Origin: DTU015 sp012837895 | GTDB lineage: Bacteria; Bacillota; Sulfobacillia; Fermentithermobacillales; Fermentithermobacillaceae | Reading direction: 5' to 3' | DNA length: 64,000 nucleotides | Assembly: GCA_050952085.1 (NCBI GenBank) | Contig: JBMNKH010000004.1 | Coordinates: 372,001-436,000 of the forward strand | Shown here: one piece after another, positions 25,532 through 33,911 of the stretch | Layout: every line of letters begins with the position of its first letter | Numbering within the stretch: the stretch's first letter is position 1 | The notes under the pieces: model-generated | Told to the model about the DNA's origin: nothing | Database searches by the model: none | The model's input: the letters and a program-made list of their open reading frames with translations, nothing else | Translations under genes and position numbers: made by a program

Positions 25532-27433
25532 ATGAGCGAAGATGTTGTCCACACTAAGGAACTGCTGAAAGATGTAGACGGTGAAGGTACCCCGGATGAC
25601 GCGGCAGTGCAGGAGGAAACCAAGACCTCTGCGAAACCACGGACACGAAGGACCAGGAAGACCTCCAAAGCAGCCGATGAAGTTTCCGCCAAAGCCGGAG
25701 GCGAAGGCGATAAGCAGGAAGAATCTGAGGAACAGGCAGACGCCGCATCTGCCTTAGAAGAACCGGAAAAACCCAAGCGAACCCGGCGCACACGCAAGAA
25801 AAAAGCTGCTGAAGATGTTGAGACCGCTGACACTGAAGACACTCCTGAAGAACCTGCTGCTGAGGTTTCCGGATCGGGCGGCGCTGAACCCGAGGGTGAA
25901 GGTGAAGTGTTAGTTGATAAATCCAGTGAACAGGAAGATGAGGATGACCAGACAATTGAAACCCCGGAACAACCGGAAGCAGGTGACGTTATGACCGAAG
26001 CTAAACTTCTCGAGGAGCCGGCTACCGAACCCGAGACGGTTGTTGAACCTGTCGGAGAAATACCCCAGGAGCAAACTGAAGCAGAACTTACTTCCGCCAA
26101 AGCTGTCGTTTCAGATGCCACATCCACAACCAAGAGCCCGGCACGGGTACTCACAAGGACCAAACCCTCAGGGCCCACCATGGGTGAACTTGAGAACATG
26201 ACCCTTGTGGAACTGCATAGAGTGGCCAGGGAGCTTGGTATTGTAGGTTACTCAGGTTTCAGGAAGAAAGAACTGATATTTGAGATTCTCAAAGCCAGAA
26301 CCAAGGCAGGAGGCCTTATCTTTGCAGAAGGCTTGCTTGATATCCTCAACGAAGGGTACGGCTTCTTGAGGCCCGCGTTTTACTTCCCGTCAAGGGATGA
26401 CATCTACGTGTCGCCCTCCCAAATCAGACGGTTCGACTTGCGCACCGGCGATCTGGTAACAGGGCAGGTCCGCCCGCCCAAAGACAACGAGCGGTACTAC
26501 GGGCTACTCCGGATAGAGGCTATCAACGGTCAAGATCCTGATTTGGCCAGGGAACGTCCCAACTTTGAAGGGCTTACCCCGGTCTTCCCTGATGAGAGGT
26601 ACCAGCTGGAAACCAGCAGGCACGAGTATTCAGGCAGGCTGCTGGATCTTGTTGCGCCTATTGGCCGGGGGCAGCGAGGGCTTATCGTATCGCCGCCTAA
26701 AGCAGGGAAAACGGTGCTGCTCAAGAACATCGCCAATGCGATTACCAGAAACGCCCCTGAGGTATATCTCATGGTGTTGCTCATAGATGAACGGCCTGAA
26801 GAAGTCACAGATATGCAAAGGTCGGTTAAGGGCGAAGTAATTGCGTCTACCTTTGACGAACCTCCTGAGAACCACGCCAGGGTTGCCGAGATGGCGCTTG
26901 AGCGTGCCAAGCGGCTTGTTGAGCAAGGGCGTGACGTGGTCATCCTGCTCGACAGCATCACCAGGATGACCAGGGCCTATAACCTTATCGAGCCGCCTTC
27001 AGGCAGGACCCTTACAGGCGGTATGGACCCTGCGGCGTTCCACAAGCCTAAGCGGTTTTTCGGCGCTGCACGCAACATTGAAGAAGGCGGAAGCCTTACC
27101 ATACTGGCTACCTGCTTGATAGATACAGGCAGCAGGATGGACGACGTCATCTATGAGGAGTTCAAAGGCACAGGCAATATGGAAGTTCACCTGGACAGAA
27201 GGCTGTCTGAGCGCAGGATCTTCCCGGCCATTGACATCAAGCGGTCGGGCACCAGGAAAGAAGAGCTGCTCCAGCCCAAGGAAGAACTTGAGGCCATGTG
27301 GCTGTTCCGCAAGATGACCAATGACATTGAACCTGATAAGGTGCTTGAAGCGCTCATCGATGTCTTGAGCAAGACCAGAAACAACAGGGAGACCTGGTCA
27401 GTGATCAGGAAGCGGCTAGCCCTTGCGCGCTAG
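25532..27433 (+). CDS. rho: Transcription termination factor Rho with a long N-terminal extension
   Basis: A 633-residue hexameric RNA helicase that ends transcription. The canonical Rho begins near residue 223 (MTLVELHRVARELGIVGYSG). The RNA-binding cold-shock domain (GYGFLRPAFYFPS...DDIYVSPSQIRRF) follows, then the ATPase with Walker A SPPKAGKTVLL near residue 387, IDERPEEVTDM and the Q/R-loop segments VILLDSITRMTRAYN and GRTLTGGMDP. Residues 1-222 are low-complexity: acidic stretches alternate with two similar basic patches (RTRRTRKTSKAAD, RTRRTRKKKAAED). Such extensions occur in Actinobacteria and some Firmicutes and bind RNA. The frame opens at 25523, but ATG 25532 has GAAGGTG 8 nt upstream. 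Confidence 0.96.
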   Translation: MSEDVVHTKELLKDVDGEGTPDDAAVQEETKTSAKPRTRRTRKTSKAADEVSAKAGGEGDKQEESEEQADAASALEEPEKPKRTRRTRKKKAAEDVETADTEDTPEEPAAEVSGSGGAEPEGEGEVLVDKSSEQEDEDDQTIETPEQPEAGDVMTEAKLLEEPATEPETVVEPVGEIPQEQTEAELTSAKAVVSDATSTTKSPARVLTRTKPSGPTMGELENMTLVELHRVARELGIVGYSGFRKKELIFEILKARTKAGGLIFAEGLLDILNEGYGFLRPAFYFPSRDDIYVSPSQIRRFDLRTGDLVTGQVRPPKDNERYYGLLRIEAINGQDPDLARERPNFEGLTPVFPDERYQLETSRHEYSGRLLDLVAPIGRGQRGLIVSPPKAGKTVLLKNIANAITRNAPEVYLMVLLIDERPEEVTDMQRSVKGEVIASTFDEPPENHARVAEMALERAKRLVEQGRDVVILLDSITRMTRAYNLIEPPSGRTLTGGMDPAAFHKPKRFFGAARNIEEGGSLTILATCLIDTGSRMDDVIYEEFKGTGNMEVHLDRRLSERRIFPAIDIKRSGTRKEELLQPKEELEAMWLFRKMTNDIEPDKVLEALIDVLSKTRNNRETWSVIRKRLALAR

Positions 27434-27496
27434 CTATATGATCTACCTAGCGATATAATCCATTTGTAGTAAGCATTGCAACAGAGGAGATTGTCC

Positions 27497-28348
27497 ATGG
27501 TGATTTCCGATCTACACATGCACTCTTCTGCATCCTATGATTGTTTTACAAGCATGTGGGACATGTGTGAACGGGCTGTAGCCCTCGGTTTAGAGGCAGT
27601 AGCTTTTACAGAGCATGTTGAGTTAAACTCTGAGGAGTTCCCCAGTAATCCATTTGATTACCACAAGGCCAGGGAAACCTGGGAGAAGGTGCGCGAGGCA
27701 TACCGCGGCCGGCTTGTAGTGCTGTTTGGGGCGGAAGTGACATACTTGCCCCATCTTGAGGATGAAATACGCCGGTACCTCGAGGTGCATCCCTTTGACA
27801 TTGTGATGGGCTCCATTCATGACGCTCCGGTTATCGATTTCTGGCATACGCGCAATGCCGGAATTGTAAGGGATAATCCTGAGAAGGCACGGGAGGCGCT
27901 TAAGGTCTACTTGGCCGGTACGGAAAAACTTGCGCTGTCTGGCCTGTTCGACGTAGTAGGCCACCTTGGAGTTTACGAACGGCGTATGCCCGGTATATGG
28001 CCGGGAATCTCCGGTGATGATGAACTGGAACCCTTGTTGATTTCCGCCTTAGAAGCTATAGTCCGAAACAGCAGGCTTGAGCTCAATGCGGCGGTGCTGG
28101 ACAAACCGGGGTACTTGCCCGCTCCAAGGGTGGAAGTGCTCACACTTTACCGGGAAATGGGCGGGCTGCCGCCTGTGTTTGGTTCAGATGCCCACCATGT
28201 TGGAGTTATAGGAGGGAATTGGCATCTGGCACGAGAAGTAATCCGCCAAGCGGGTTTTGATGATTTTGCCCATTGGACTGAAGTGATACGTCCAAGCGGC
28301 CCCTCATACGAGGCCGTCCGGCAAGGCGCTTTGGGCAAGAAGTCTTGA
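27497..28348 (+). CDS. PHP-domain phosphoesterase, histidinol-phosphatase-like
   Basis: A 283-residue PHP metallo-phosphoesterase. Metal-binding motifs: DLHMHSSASYDC at the N-terminus, AFTEHVE, GAEVTYLP, MGSIHD, FDVVGHLG and the C-terminal FGSDAHH. The HisJ type removes phosphate from histidinol-phosphate in histidine synthesis, but no his genes are nearby, so the substrate is open. ATG 27497 has GAGGAG 7 nt upstream; the frame is open to 27476. Confidence 0.87.
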   Translation: MVISDLHMHSSASYDCFTSMWDMCERAVALGLEAVAFTEHVELNSEEFPSNPFDYHKARETWEKVREAYRGRLVVLFGAEVTYLPHLEDEIRRYLEVHPFDIVMGSIHDAPVIDFWHTRNAGIVRDNPEKAREALKVYLAGTEKLALSGLFDVVGHLGVYERRMPGIWPGISGDDELEPLLISALEAIVRNSRLELNAAVLDKPGYLPAPRVEVLTLYREMGGLPPVFGSDAHHVGVIGGNWHLAREVIRQAGFDDFAHWTEVIRPSGPSYEAVRQGALGKKS

Positions 28349-28360
28349 GCCTCTGCTAAC

Positions 28361-28389
28361 TTGAGATTGCCGGTGACCCGTGCTATACT
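28361..28389 (+). promoter_or_regulatory. Sigma-A promoter of rpmE
   Basis: TTGAGA (28361-28366), 17 nt, TATACT (28384-28389). Transcription would start near 28396, leaving a leader of about 55 nt. No L31 or zinc-responsive Zur box is evident. Confidence 0.75.
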
Positions 28390-28450
28390 TTTTCTGTTCA
28401 GAACGAAATCGATTGTGGCCATTTTTTGATAAGGTGATGAGGTGATTAAC

Positions 28451-28714
28451 GTGAAGCCCGGGATTCATCCTGAATACAACAAGACCACAATAACCTGCGC
28501 TTGCGGTGCAGTTTATCATGTAGGGTCTACCAAGAAAAACATCCGTGTGGAGATTTGCTCTAAGTGCCATCCCTTCTTCACAGGCGTTCAGAAGATTGTG
28601 GACACGGCAGGCCGTGTAGAGAAATTCAGAAGGAAGTATGGTTACTTGGAAGGCGAAGTAGTACCGGAATCAGAAGCTAAGAAAGCTGAGGACAATCAAG
28701 CAGAAGCACATTAG
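28451..28714 (+). CDS. rpmE: 50S ribosomal protein L31
   Basis: An 87-residue ribosomal protein of the zinc-ribbon (C+) form: TCACG near the N-terminus and EICSKCHPFFTG later provide the cysteines. The core ends at KFRRKYG and is followed by an acidic/alanine tail (ESEAKKAEDNQAEAH) longer than usual. A GTG lies at 28442, but the GTG at 28451 fits the family N-terminus (MKPGIHPEY) and has GAGGTG 6 nt upstream. Gene order rpmE-DUF1385-prfA-prmC is conserved in Firmicutes. Confidence 0.96.
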   Translation: MKPGIHPEYNKTTITCACGAVYHVGSTKKNIRVEICSKCHPFFTGVQKIVDTAGRVEKFRRKYGYLEGEVVPESEAKKAEDNQAEAH

Positions 28715-28728
28715 CGCCATAAGCCCGT

Positions 28729-28764
28729 AGGCAGAATTTCCTTTAGGAGAATGTCTGCCTTTTT
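28729..28764 (+). terminator. Intrinsic terminator after rpmE
   Basis: The outer stem AGGCAGA (28729-28735) pairs with TCTGCCT (28754-28760), with an inner TCCT/AGGA pairing, followed by TTTT. Confidence 0.8.
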
Positions 28765-28889
28765 GTTTGTGTGAGCCGGGAGCCCGGGTCATACGATAGG
28801 GTGGTCTATTAGGTAAAATGGCCTGTGAGGCAACCGGGTAGTGCGTCGGTAGAGAATCCGGCCTTAAGTGCAGGAAGGCTGTGAGTTAA

Positions 28890-29891
28890 GTGAACGTATC
28901 TTACGGTGGGCAGGCGGTAATTGAAGGCGTGATGATGCGTGGGCCCACACACATGGTTTTGTCGGTGAGAGGCCCCGACGGAAAAGTAGTTTCGCTGACC
29001 CGGTCTCTTGACACCTTGGCACAGCGGAACAAGATTGCCAGGTGGCCTGTGGTCAGAGGAGCAATTTCCATGTGGGAGTCCCTCTCCCTTGGGATAAAGA
29101 TGCTCATGAAATCCGCTGAGATCGCCGCGCCTGAAGAAGAGCAGCCCTCAGAAACCTCCTTGTCCCTTGCAGTGCTGTTTGCACTTGTGGTAGGGGTCGG
29201 CCTGTTCATAGCCTTTCCTACCTATGTAGCCCCATGGCTCATGAAGGGGTTGGGTGTATCAGGCCGGGTTTGGGCCAGCTCGGTTGAATCGGGGCTCCGT
29301 TTGGTGATGCTACTTATCTATGTGGTGTCGATTTCCAGGATGGAAGACATCCAGCGAGTGCTTGAGTACCATGGCGCAGAGCATAAGGTTATCTGGGCGT
29401 ATGAGAAGAATACCGATCAGGTGGAGCAAATGCTCAAAGGTGGTTCGAAGGACGGCGGACCAGGAGATAGGAGTTCAGAGGGTAAGGGTTCTGAGGGTGG
29501 CGATCCAGAGGAGAGTTCACAAGCTGCAATTGAGTTCCTGGTTCAAGAAGCCGCCGGCGAGACCACCTTGCATCCCAGGTGCGGGACGAGTTTCTTGTTC
29601 ATAGCGGTGCTTGTCACATGGATTGTGTTCTTGTTTGTGAGTCCTGGGAATGCCATCCTAAGGCTGGCGGCCAGGCTGGCGATGCTCCCAGTCATCGCCG
29701 GGCTCGCGTACGAGGTGCTCAAGAATTCATCCAGGCGGGAAGGGCTCCTGTGGGACCTGGTTAAGGCGCCTGGAATTGGCATGCAAAAACTCACAACGAG
29801 GCAGCCTGATAAAGACCAGCTGGAAGTAGCTGCAACAAGCCTTGTTTTGCTTATACTTGCCGAAGCTGATTTCGGAGAAACAAGAGTGTGA
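28890..29891 (+). CDS. DUF1385 membrane protein
   Basis: A 333-residue integral membrane protein of a family found next to prfA in most Firmicutes; function unknown. The N-terminus NVSYGGQAVIEGVMMRGP and the segments EYHGAEHKVIWAYE and TLHPRCGTSFLFI define it. About four hydrophobic segments are seen, near residues 90-115, 132-150, 235-258 and 262-280. A Gly/Ser/acidic insertion of about 35 residues (GGSKDGGPGDRSSEGKG onward) sits between the last two motifs. It starts at GTG 28890 with GGAAGG about 11 nt upstream. It lies 57 nt before prfA, with a purine-rich repetitive spacer. Confidence 0.88.
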   Translation: MNVSYGGQAVIEGVMMRGPTHMVLSVRGPDGKVVSLTRSLDTLAQRNKIARWPVVRGAISMWESLSLGIKMLMKSAEIAAPEEEQPSETSLSLAVLFALVVGVGLFIAFPTYVAPWLMKGLGVSGRVWASSVESGLRLVMLLIYVVSISRMEDIQRVLEYHGAEHKVIWAYEKNTDQVEQMLKGGSKDGGPGDRSSEGKGSEGGDPEESSQAAIEFLVQEAAGETTLHPRCGTSFLFIAVLVTWIVFLFVSPGNAILRLAARLAMLPVIAGLAYEVLKNSSRREGLLWDLVKAPGIGMQKLTTRQPDKDQLEVAATSLVLLILAEADFGETRV

Positions 29892-29948
29892 GAAGAAGAG
29901 CGTAAGAGAGAGAAAGAGCGACAGAGCGTGAGAAAGGGGTGAACCTGC

Positions 29949-31049
29949 ATGTCTGTTGTTGAAACCGGTGGCGCCGATTTCACCGCCAAATTAGACTTGC
30001 TGGTGAAAAGATATGAGAGCATCGTGAAGTCCCTTGAAGACCCCGACGTGTTTTCCGACGTCCGCAAGTACACGGAACTTGCGAAGGAAAGGACGCGGCT
30101 GGAGGACATCGTCGAAAGATACAGGCGGTATATCCAGGTGAAGAATGATATAGAAGCCAGTCTTGAAGTGCTTGCCACCGAGCAAGACGAAGATATGAAG
30201 GCCCTTTTTGAAGAGGAACTCCAGGCGCTCAAGGCGGAACAAGAGGAGCTTGAAGCTCAGCTTGCCCGCGACCTGATCCCGCGAGATCCCAACGATGACA
30301 GGAGCGTGATTTGCGAGATCCGCGCAGGCACAGGCGGGGAGGAAGCGGCGCTGTTTGCCGGTGACCTGTTCCGCATGTACGGGCGGTATGCTGAATCCCA
30401 GGGCTGGAAGGTGGAGATCCTGTCGTCCAACCCTACCGACTTGGGCGGTTTCAAAGAAGTGATTTTCGCCATTGAAGGTGACAGGGCCTACGGCAGGCTC
30501 AAGTACGAAGCCGGGGTACACAGGGTTCAGCGTGTACCGACCACCGAGTCAAGCGGCCGGATCCATACTTCCACTGCAACTGTGGCGGTTTTGCCTGAAG
30601 CTGAAGAGGTTGACGTGGTTATCGAGCCGAAAGACATCAGGGTGGACACCTTCTGTGCATCAGGCCACGGCGGACAAGGGGTCAACACCACATATTCAGC
30701 GGTGAGGATTACCCACCTGCTTACAGGGATTCAGGTAAGCTGCCAGGATGAGCGTTCCCAGATACAGAACAGGGAAAGAGCCATGCGCGTGCTCCGCTCC
30801 CGGCTCAAGGCGCTCATGGAAGAACAGCAGGCCCAGGAGATCAGCCAGGTGCGCAGGTCACAGGTGGGTACAGGTGAGCGTTCTGAGAAGATACGCACGT
30901 ACAACTTCCCTCAGAACAGGGTAACCGACCACCGCATAGGGCTTACCACCCACAGGTTGCAGCAGATCCTCGACGGGGAGCTGGATGAGATAATTGACGC
31001 CCTTGCCTTAAGCGATGAGCAGGCGCGGCTTGCCGAGGTAACAGGTTAA
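29949..31049 (+). CDS. prfA: Peptide chain release factor 1
   Basis: A 366-residue factor that recognises UAA and UAG stop codons. The GGQ peptidyl-hydrolysis motif is in SGHGGQGVNTTYSAVR. The anticodon-like region reads HRVQRVPTTESSGRIHTSTA, where RF2 would have SPF, so this is RF1. ATG 29949 follows AAAGGGGTG. The glutamine of GGQ is presumably methylated by the adjacent PrmC. It is close to prmC (18 nt) and probably cotranscribed. Confidence 0.97.
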   Translation: MSVVETGGADFTAKLDLLVKRYESIVKSLEDPDVFSDVRKYTELAKERTRLEDIVERYRRYIQVKNDIEASLEVLATEQDEDMKALFEEELQALKAEQEELEAQLARDLIPRDPNDDRSVICEIRAGTGGEEAALFAGDLFRMYGRYAESQGWKVEILSSNPTDLGGFKEVIFAIEGDRAYGRLKYEAGVHRVQRVPTTESSGRIHTSTATVAVLPEAEEVDVVIEPKDIRVDTFCASGHGGQGVNTTYSAVRITHLLTGIQVSCQDERSQIQNRERAMRVLRSRLKALMEEQQAQEISQVRRSQVGTGERSEKIRTYNFPQNRVTDHRIGLTTHRLQQILDGELDEIIDALALSDEQARLAEVTG

Positions 31050-31067
31050 GCCGGGGAGGGCGGATCA

Positions 31068-32195
31068 GTGGATGCAGGGTACGCGCTCACCTGGGGGCGG
31101 CAGAATCTTCTCGGAAAGACTGACCATCCTGCGCGGGATGCTGCGTTGCTGTTAGCTCACGTGTTGGGATGCTCCACATCCGGCCTCTACCTTCACCCTG
31201 AACAACCTGTTACCGGTGCCCAATTCCAGCGGTACTCTGCCCTTATCGCCAGAAGGGCCAATAGAGAACCTATAGCCTACATCACCGGTTACAAGGAATT
31301 CATGGGGCTCAAGTTCAGAGTGGACAGGCGGGTACTCATCCCGCGCCCTGAAACGGAAATCCTGGTCGAAACCTGTCTTTCGGTTATTGGCGATATGATG
31401 CACGAGCCCCGTATCACGCCCGTTACAGTGTGTGATGTATGCTGCGGCTCGGGGGCGGTAGGGCTCTCAATCCTCAAACTCCTGCCTCAGATTTGTGTAC
31501 CGGCTGGTGGCTATGCCTGGGCTGAAAGCGGCGACCAATCCGGCCGATATGCCGGGGCTGGCGGAGGTCTCCGGGCAGGTGGGTCTGCCCTGGCTGACGC
31601 GTCTACCTGTGCAGATGGGTGCACCTGTGTAGATGGGTGTGTCCCGGCTGACAAGGACCTAGGTGTGGCGGGCTCCCCCGGAGTCAGGGTAATCCTCACT
31701 GATATCTCCCAAGATGCACTGGATGTAGCCAAGCAAAACGCGGAGCAGCTTGGTGTTCTGGATCAAGCGGAATTCCTGCTTGGAGACGGGCTTGAGCCGT
31801 TGGAACGGCACGGGCTTAACGGCAAGGCTGATTTGATAGCCTCAAACCCCCCGTATATAGCTACGGGTGTAATCCCCACCCTGGACGATGAAGTGAAAAG
31901 CTATGAGCCCCATTTGGCTCTAGATGGAGGACGGGAAGGGATGTACTTCATCGAAAACATGATCAGCCAGGCCCCTTCCATGCTTGCGCCAGGCGGGTAC
32001 TTGATCATGGAAATAGGCCACGATCAGGCTGATAAGTGTAGGGACCTTTTGGCTACAGCTAAACCGGAGCATAAAGGTCATAAGGATTCATCCCAAATTC
32101 CGGAACACGCGTCATCTTGGCAAGACTGGCGGTTTGTGAATGACTATGCAGGCAAAGAGCGCGTTCTCGTGGCGAAGATAAGTGGGCGGGTCTGA
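31068..32195 (+). CDS. prmC: Release-factor glutamine methyltransferase with an unusual insertion
   Basis: A 375-residue SAM-dependent enzyme that N5-methylates the GGQ glutamine of release factors. An N-terminal helical domain is followed by a Rossmann methyltransferase with SAM motif DVCCGSGAVGLS (residues 124-135) and catalytic SNPPYIA. Usual length is about 285. The excess is an insertion at about residues 143-204, between SAM motif I and VILTDISQDALDVA. It is rich in Gly/Ala and carries a duplicated Cys motif (CADGC, CVDGC). A polar stretch near the C-terminus adds to it. Start GTG 31068 follows GGGGAGGG. Catalytic motifs are intact, so activity is expected. Confidence 0.92.
   Translation: MDAGYALTWGRQNLLGKTDHPARDAALLLAHVLGCSTSGLYLHPEQPVTGAQFQRYSALIARRANREPIAYITGYKEFMGLKFRVDRRVLIPRPETEILVETCLSVIGDMMHEPRITPVTVCDVCCGSGAVGLSILKLLPQICVPAGGYAWAESGDQSGRYAGAGGGLRAGGSALADASTCADGCTCVDGCVPADKDLGVAGSPGVRVILTDISQDALDVAKQNAEQLGVLDQAEFLLGDGLEPLERHGLNGKADLIASNPPYIATGVIPTLDDEVKSYEPHLALDGGREGMYFIENMISQAPSMLAPGGYLIMEIGHDQADKCRDLLATAKPEHKGHKDSSQIPEHASSWQDWRFVNDYAGKERVLVAKISGRV
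31605..31640 (+). repeat. 18-bp tandem duplication inside prmC
   Basis: ACCTGTGCAGATGGGTGC (31605-31622) is followed directly by ACCTGTGTAGATGGGTGT (31623-31640), 16 of 18 bases identical. It is in frame and encodes the doubled CADGC/CVDGC in the insertion. Confidence 0.8.
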
Positions 32196-32242
32196 TCTAG
32201 ACCAGCTGCTACAGCAGCTTTAGCAGCAAACAGTGATACAAT

Positions 32243-32287
32243 ATGGCTGAAATCATTATGGCAGTAAGCATTATGGCTGCAATCATT
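32243..32287 (+). repeat. 15-bp tandem repeat, three units, at the start of the Sua5 fusion gene
   Basis: ATGGCTGAAATCATT, ATGGCAGTAAGCATT and ATGGCTGCAATCATT lie head to tail. Each begins with ATG and encodes MAEII, MAVSI and MAAII. Upstream at 32204-32219, AGCTGCT-AC-AGCAGCT forms a small hairpin in another repetitive stretch. Confidence 0.75.
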
Positions 32288-33880
32288 TTGGGGGTGATCA
32301 GCCTGGACCGGGTACAGACAGTAGTGTACGAAGTAGACCCTCTTAATCCAGACAAAGAGATAATCGCCAGGTGTGCCGGAGTGATTAAGAGGGGGGGCCT
32401 TGTGGCGTTTCCCACAGAAACTGTGTACGGGCTAGGGGCGAGTGCCTTGAACCATGAAGCTGTTTCCAAGGTGTTTGAGGCAAAAGCAAGGCCTAAGGGC
32501 AATCCGCTGATCATACACGTTTCAAACCTACGCCAGGTAGATTCCGTGGTAACACACGTTTCTCCCCTAGCGGAAGCCCTCATGAAAACGTTCTGGCCAG
32601 GTCCTCTCACCTTGCTGTTCCCCAAGTCTGATAGCGTACTCGACGTTGTCACTGCCGGACTGACCAACGTGGCAGTCAGGATGCCAGATCACCCTGTGTC
32701 CCAAGCGCTCATCGAGGCGTGCGGAGTGCCCCTGGTGGCCCCGTCTGCTAACCTTTCTGGCAGGCCCAGCCCTACGAGAGCCAGGGATGTGCTGGCTGAC
32801 CTGGACGGCAAGGTTGACATAATCCTTGACGGCGGGCCCACACATATCGGTGTTGAGTCAACCGTCCTGGACGTATCAAGAGAATCCCCAGTGATCCTCA
32901 GGCCTGGCGCAATCGGCAGGGAAGAGATAGAAGCAGCTCTTGAATCTTCAGGCTTTCCCGGTCCGGTGCTCGTCGACGGGAACGGGCCTGGCAGTTCATT
33001 TGGCCCAGACGCAGAAGCCCAGGCGCCTGGAGCTAACTACAAGCATTATGTACCTGAAGCCCGGTTGTACCTGGCCGCCGGGACCCCTGTTGAGCAACGG
33101 CAAAAGATCATCTTCCATGCGCTGAAACTGGCCTTTTCAGGCACCAAGGTAGCTGTGCTCGCTTCAGAGGAGAATTTCAGCTTCTACCGCCCCCTTGAAG
33201 ATATGGCAAGAGGGCTTCTCCACGTGTTCATCCTGGGCTCGAGGGACAGTCTGTCCCTTGTGGCTACCAGGCTTTATTCAGCCATCCGCCGCGCAGAAGA
33301 AGCAGGCGCACGGGTGATACTGTCTGAGACTTTCGGCCTGGAAGGCATAGGGCTTGCAATAGCAAACAGGCTGGAATATGCGAGCCGGGGGAAGAAACTG
33401 CCCGGAGATCTCAGCGTCACTCCCCTTAACCTGCTCATGATATGCACTGGCAATACCTGCCGCAGTCCTATGGCTGAAGGAATTTTCAAAGAATCGTGGA
33501 AAGAAGCAGGTGAACCTTATCCCATACAGGTTTCATCAGCAGGGGTAAGCACTGTGCCTGGTATGCCGGCATCCCAGGAAGCTGTTGAAGCGGTAAGACG
33601 TATGGGTGTGGACATTTCAAGGCATCTATCGGCGCCTGTTTCCAAGGAAAGCCTTGAAGCGGCTGACTTGATAATCGCCATGACCCGAGCTCACAAGCAG
33701 ATGCTCTTGGCAAGGTATCCGGAGTCCGGGCACAAGGTCGTCACTCTGTCGGAAGTCTGGCCTGAAACAGGCGGCGATGTGATAGATCCTTACGGGAAAA
33801 GCCAGGAAGAGTACGACAAGACTGCAGAACTCCTGGAGAAGTCCCTAAGAGGCCTGGCAAAGCTGCTCTCAGGCCAATAG
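32243..33880 (+). CDS. Fusion of Sua5 (threonylcarbamoyl-AMP synthase) and YwlE-type protein-arginine phosphatase
   Basis: A 545-residue two-enzyme fusion. Residues 40-225 are a YrdC/Sua5 domain (LVAFPTETVYGLG, SKVFEAKARPKGNPLIIH, VPLVAPSANLSG) that makes threonylcarbamoyl-AMP for the t6A37 modification of tRNA. The two-domain Sua5 form is shown by NYKHYVPEA and a C-terminal region to about 395. Residues 396-545 are a low-molecular-weight phosphatase with CTGNTCRS (Cys401, Arg407) and general acid Asp in VIDPYG. The Thr in GNTCRS is the signature of YwlE-like arginine phosphatases. In Bacillus ywlC and ywlE are separate neighbours. The start is doubtful: ATG repeats at 32243, 32258 and 32273, or GTG 32294. 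The sequence before about residue 25 is probably not conserved. Confidence 0.92.
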   Translation: MAEIIMAVSIMAAIILGVISLDRVQTVVYEVDPLNPDKEIIARCAGVIKRGGLVAFPTETVYGLGASALNHEAVSKVFEAKARPKGNPLIIHVSNLRQVDSVVTHVSPLAEALMKTFWPGPLTLLFPKSDSVLDVVTAGLTNVAVRMPDHPVSQALIEACGVPLVAPSANLSGRPSPTRARDVLADLDGKVDIILDGGPTHIGVESTVLDVSRESPVILRPGAIGREEIEAALESSGFPGPVLVDGNGPGSSFGPDAEAQAPGANYKHYVPEARLYLAAGTPVEQRQKIIFHALKLAFSGTKVAVLASEENFSFYRPLEDMARGLLHVFILGSRDSLSLVATRLYSAIRRAEEAGARVILSETFGLEGIGLAIANRLEYASRGKKLPGDLSVTPLNLLMICTGNTCRSPMAEGIFKESWKEAGEPYPIQVSSAGVSTVPGMPASQEAVEAVRRMGVDISRHLSAPVSKESLEAADLIIAMTRAHKQMLLARYPESGHKVVTLSEVWPETGGDVIDPYGKSQEEYDKTAELLEKSLRGLAKLLSGQ

Positions 33881-33911
33881 GGTCCATTTGCAGAAAGAAG
33901 GTGTAACTGAA

